A stretch of 43,514 nt of DNA from JBBROS01 sp964246015 (lineage in GTDB: Bacteria > Pseudomonadota > Alphaproteobacteria > Acetobacterales > Acetobacteraceae): contig CAXTPG010000031.1 of assembly GCA_964246015.1 (NCBI GenBank), forward strand, positions 1 to 43,514. The letters are read 5' to 3'. Positions 43,166 through 43,514 of the stretch are shown one piece after another; positions within the stretch are counted from its first letter, which is position 1; each line of letters opens with the position of its first letter. A model generated the notes under the pieces. The model was not told where the DNA came from and ran no database searches. It was given only the letters and a program-made list of their open reading frames with translations. Position numbers and translations under genes: made by a program.

Positions 43166-43514
43166 TTCACGCGGAGTTCGGGGAGGCCGTCGATATGGCC
43201 TTCCATGAGGTCGCCGGCGACGACGGGTCCCACGTTCTCGGGCGTTCCGGCGTAGATGATGTCGCCTGGCATGAGTTCGAACGCGGCGGAGAGTTGGCTG
43301 ATCTGCTCGGCGACGGACCAGATCATCATGTCGAGGCTGGCGGTCTGCTTCACGGCGCCGTTGATCTTGAGCCAGATGGCGCCTTTTTCGAAGTGGCCGA
43401 CCTGCGAGACCGGGTGGATGGGGCCGATGGGGGCGGAGCGGTCGAAACTCTTGCCGATTTCCCAGGGCTTCTTCTGGTCGCCCATGCCGCGCTGGAGGTC
43501 GCGCCGGGTCATGT
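43150..43514 (-). CDS. Fumarylacetoacetate hydrolase family protein (5' end cut)
   Basis: The C-terminal 120 or so residues of an FAH-superfamily hydrolase are visible: MTRRDLQRGMGDQKKPWEIGKSFDRSAPIGP, FEKGAIWLKINGAVKQTASLDMMIWSVAEQISQLSAAFELMPGDIIYAGTPENVGPVVAGD. The KSFD and GDIIYAGTPENVG motifs are typical of acylpyruvate hydrolases and related enzymes. The N-terminal half lies beyond 43514, so the first visible Met (TRRD) is internal, not the start. Confidence 0.93.
   Translation of the reverse strand, partial: MTRRDLQRGMGDQKKPWEIGKSFDRSAPIGPIHPVSQVGHFEKGAIWLKINGAVKQTASLDMMIWSVAEQISQLSAAFELMPGDIIYAGTPENVGPVVAGDLMEGHIDGLPELRVKVVAG

Overview
The window is 43.5 kb of very GC-rich, densely packed bacterial chromosome. 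It carries 39 protein genes (two cut by the window edges) and two tRNA genes, and no gap between genes exceeds about 250 bp. Several features point to an alphaproteobacterium, most likely Acetobacteraceae/Rhodospirillales: an NDUFA12-type complex I accessory protein beside mlaD and a DUF2155 protein, an RHH_4 ribbon-helix-helix protein, a TAT-exported gluconate-2-dehydrogenase-type complex, an AIDA-repeat/Hint protein and a DUF482 protein. This placement rests on gene content recalled from memory, not on a search. I saw no insertion sequence, prophage, integrase or CRISPR array.

Layout. 1-3262 (minus): a periplasmic dehydrogenase cluster with a GMC flavoprotein (cut), a TAT-signal subunit 3, a glyoxalase-fold protein, a mono-haem cytochrome c and an RHH protein. 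3384-7401: FAD amine oxidase, family 5 solute-binding protein, epoxide hydrolase-like protein. 7412-11636: tRNA-Thr(UGU), then a 1353-aa Eco57I-type methylase/nuclease of mosaic composition. 11777-16077: DegP/HtrA protease, IlvD/Edd dehydratase and DenD-like dehydrogenase (possible sugar-acid catabolism). 16162-18940: translationally coupled PLP lyase, DMT exporter and alpha/beta hydrolase. 19083-22457: a 1124-aa beta-solenoid protein ending in a Hint domain. 22441-26274: folD, YggT, tRNA-Ala(CGC) and two coupled degenerate EAL proteins. 26359-33691: PP2A-like phosphatase, hldE, heparinase II/III, rpe, second DMT transporter, FemAB-like protein, RidA. 33703-37405: a ribonucleotide-reductase-derived protein without recognisable active-site cysteine motifs, divergent from NDUFA12-mlaD-small ORF-DUF2155-otsB. 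37446-43514: CPA1 antiporter, single-domain response regulator, SMP-30 lactonase, zinc metallopeptidase, arylmalonate-decarboxylase-like enzyme, fasciclin protein and a cut FAH-family hydrolase.

Chromosome-scale signals. The plus strand is G-rich almost everywhere whichever way genes point, so plus-strand genes favour G-ending codons and minus-strand genes C-ending ones. Parts of the methylase gene break this rule, marking recent exchange. Three families of short interspersed palindromes (A, B, C) sit at gene ends, and in four genes the repeat itself supplies the stop codon.

Most notable candidates for follow-up: the RNR-derived protein beside the complex I accessory gene; the Hint-terminated beta-solenoid protein; the mosaic methylase with an altered nuclease motif; the tRNA-Thr whose 3' end forms the ribosome-binding site of the next gene; the single-cysteine racemase-fold enzyme; and paired palindromes in the racemase/fasciclin intergenic region.
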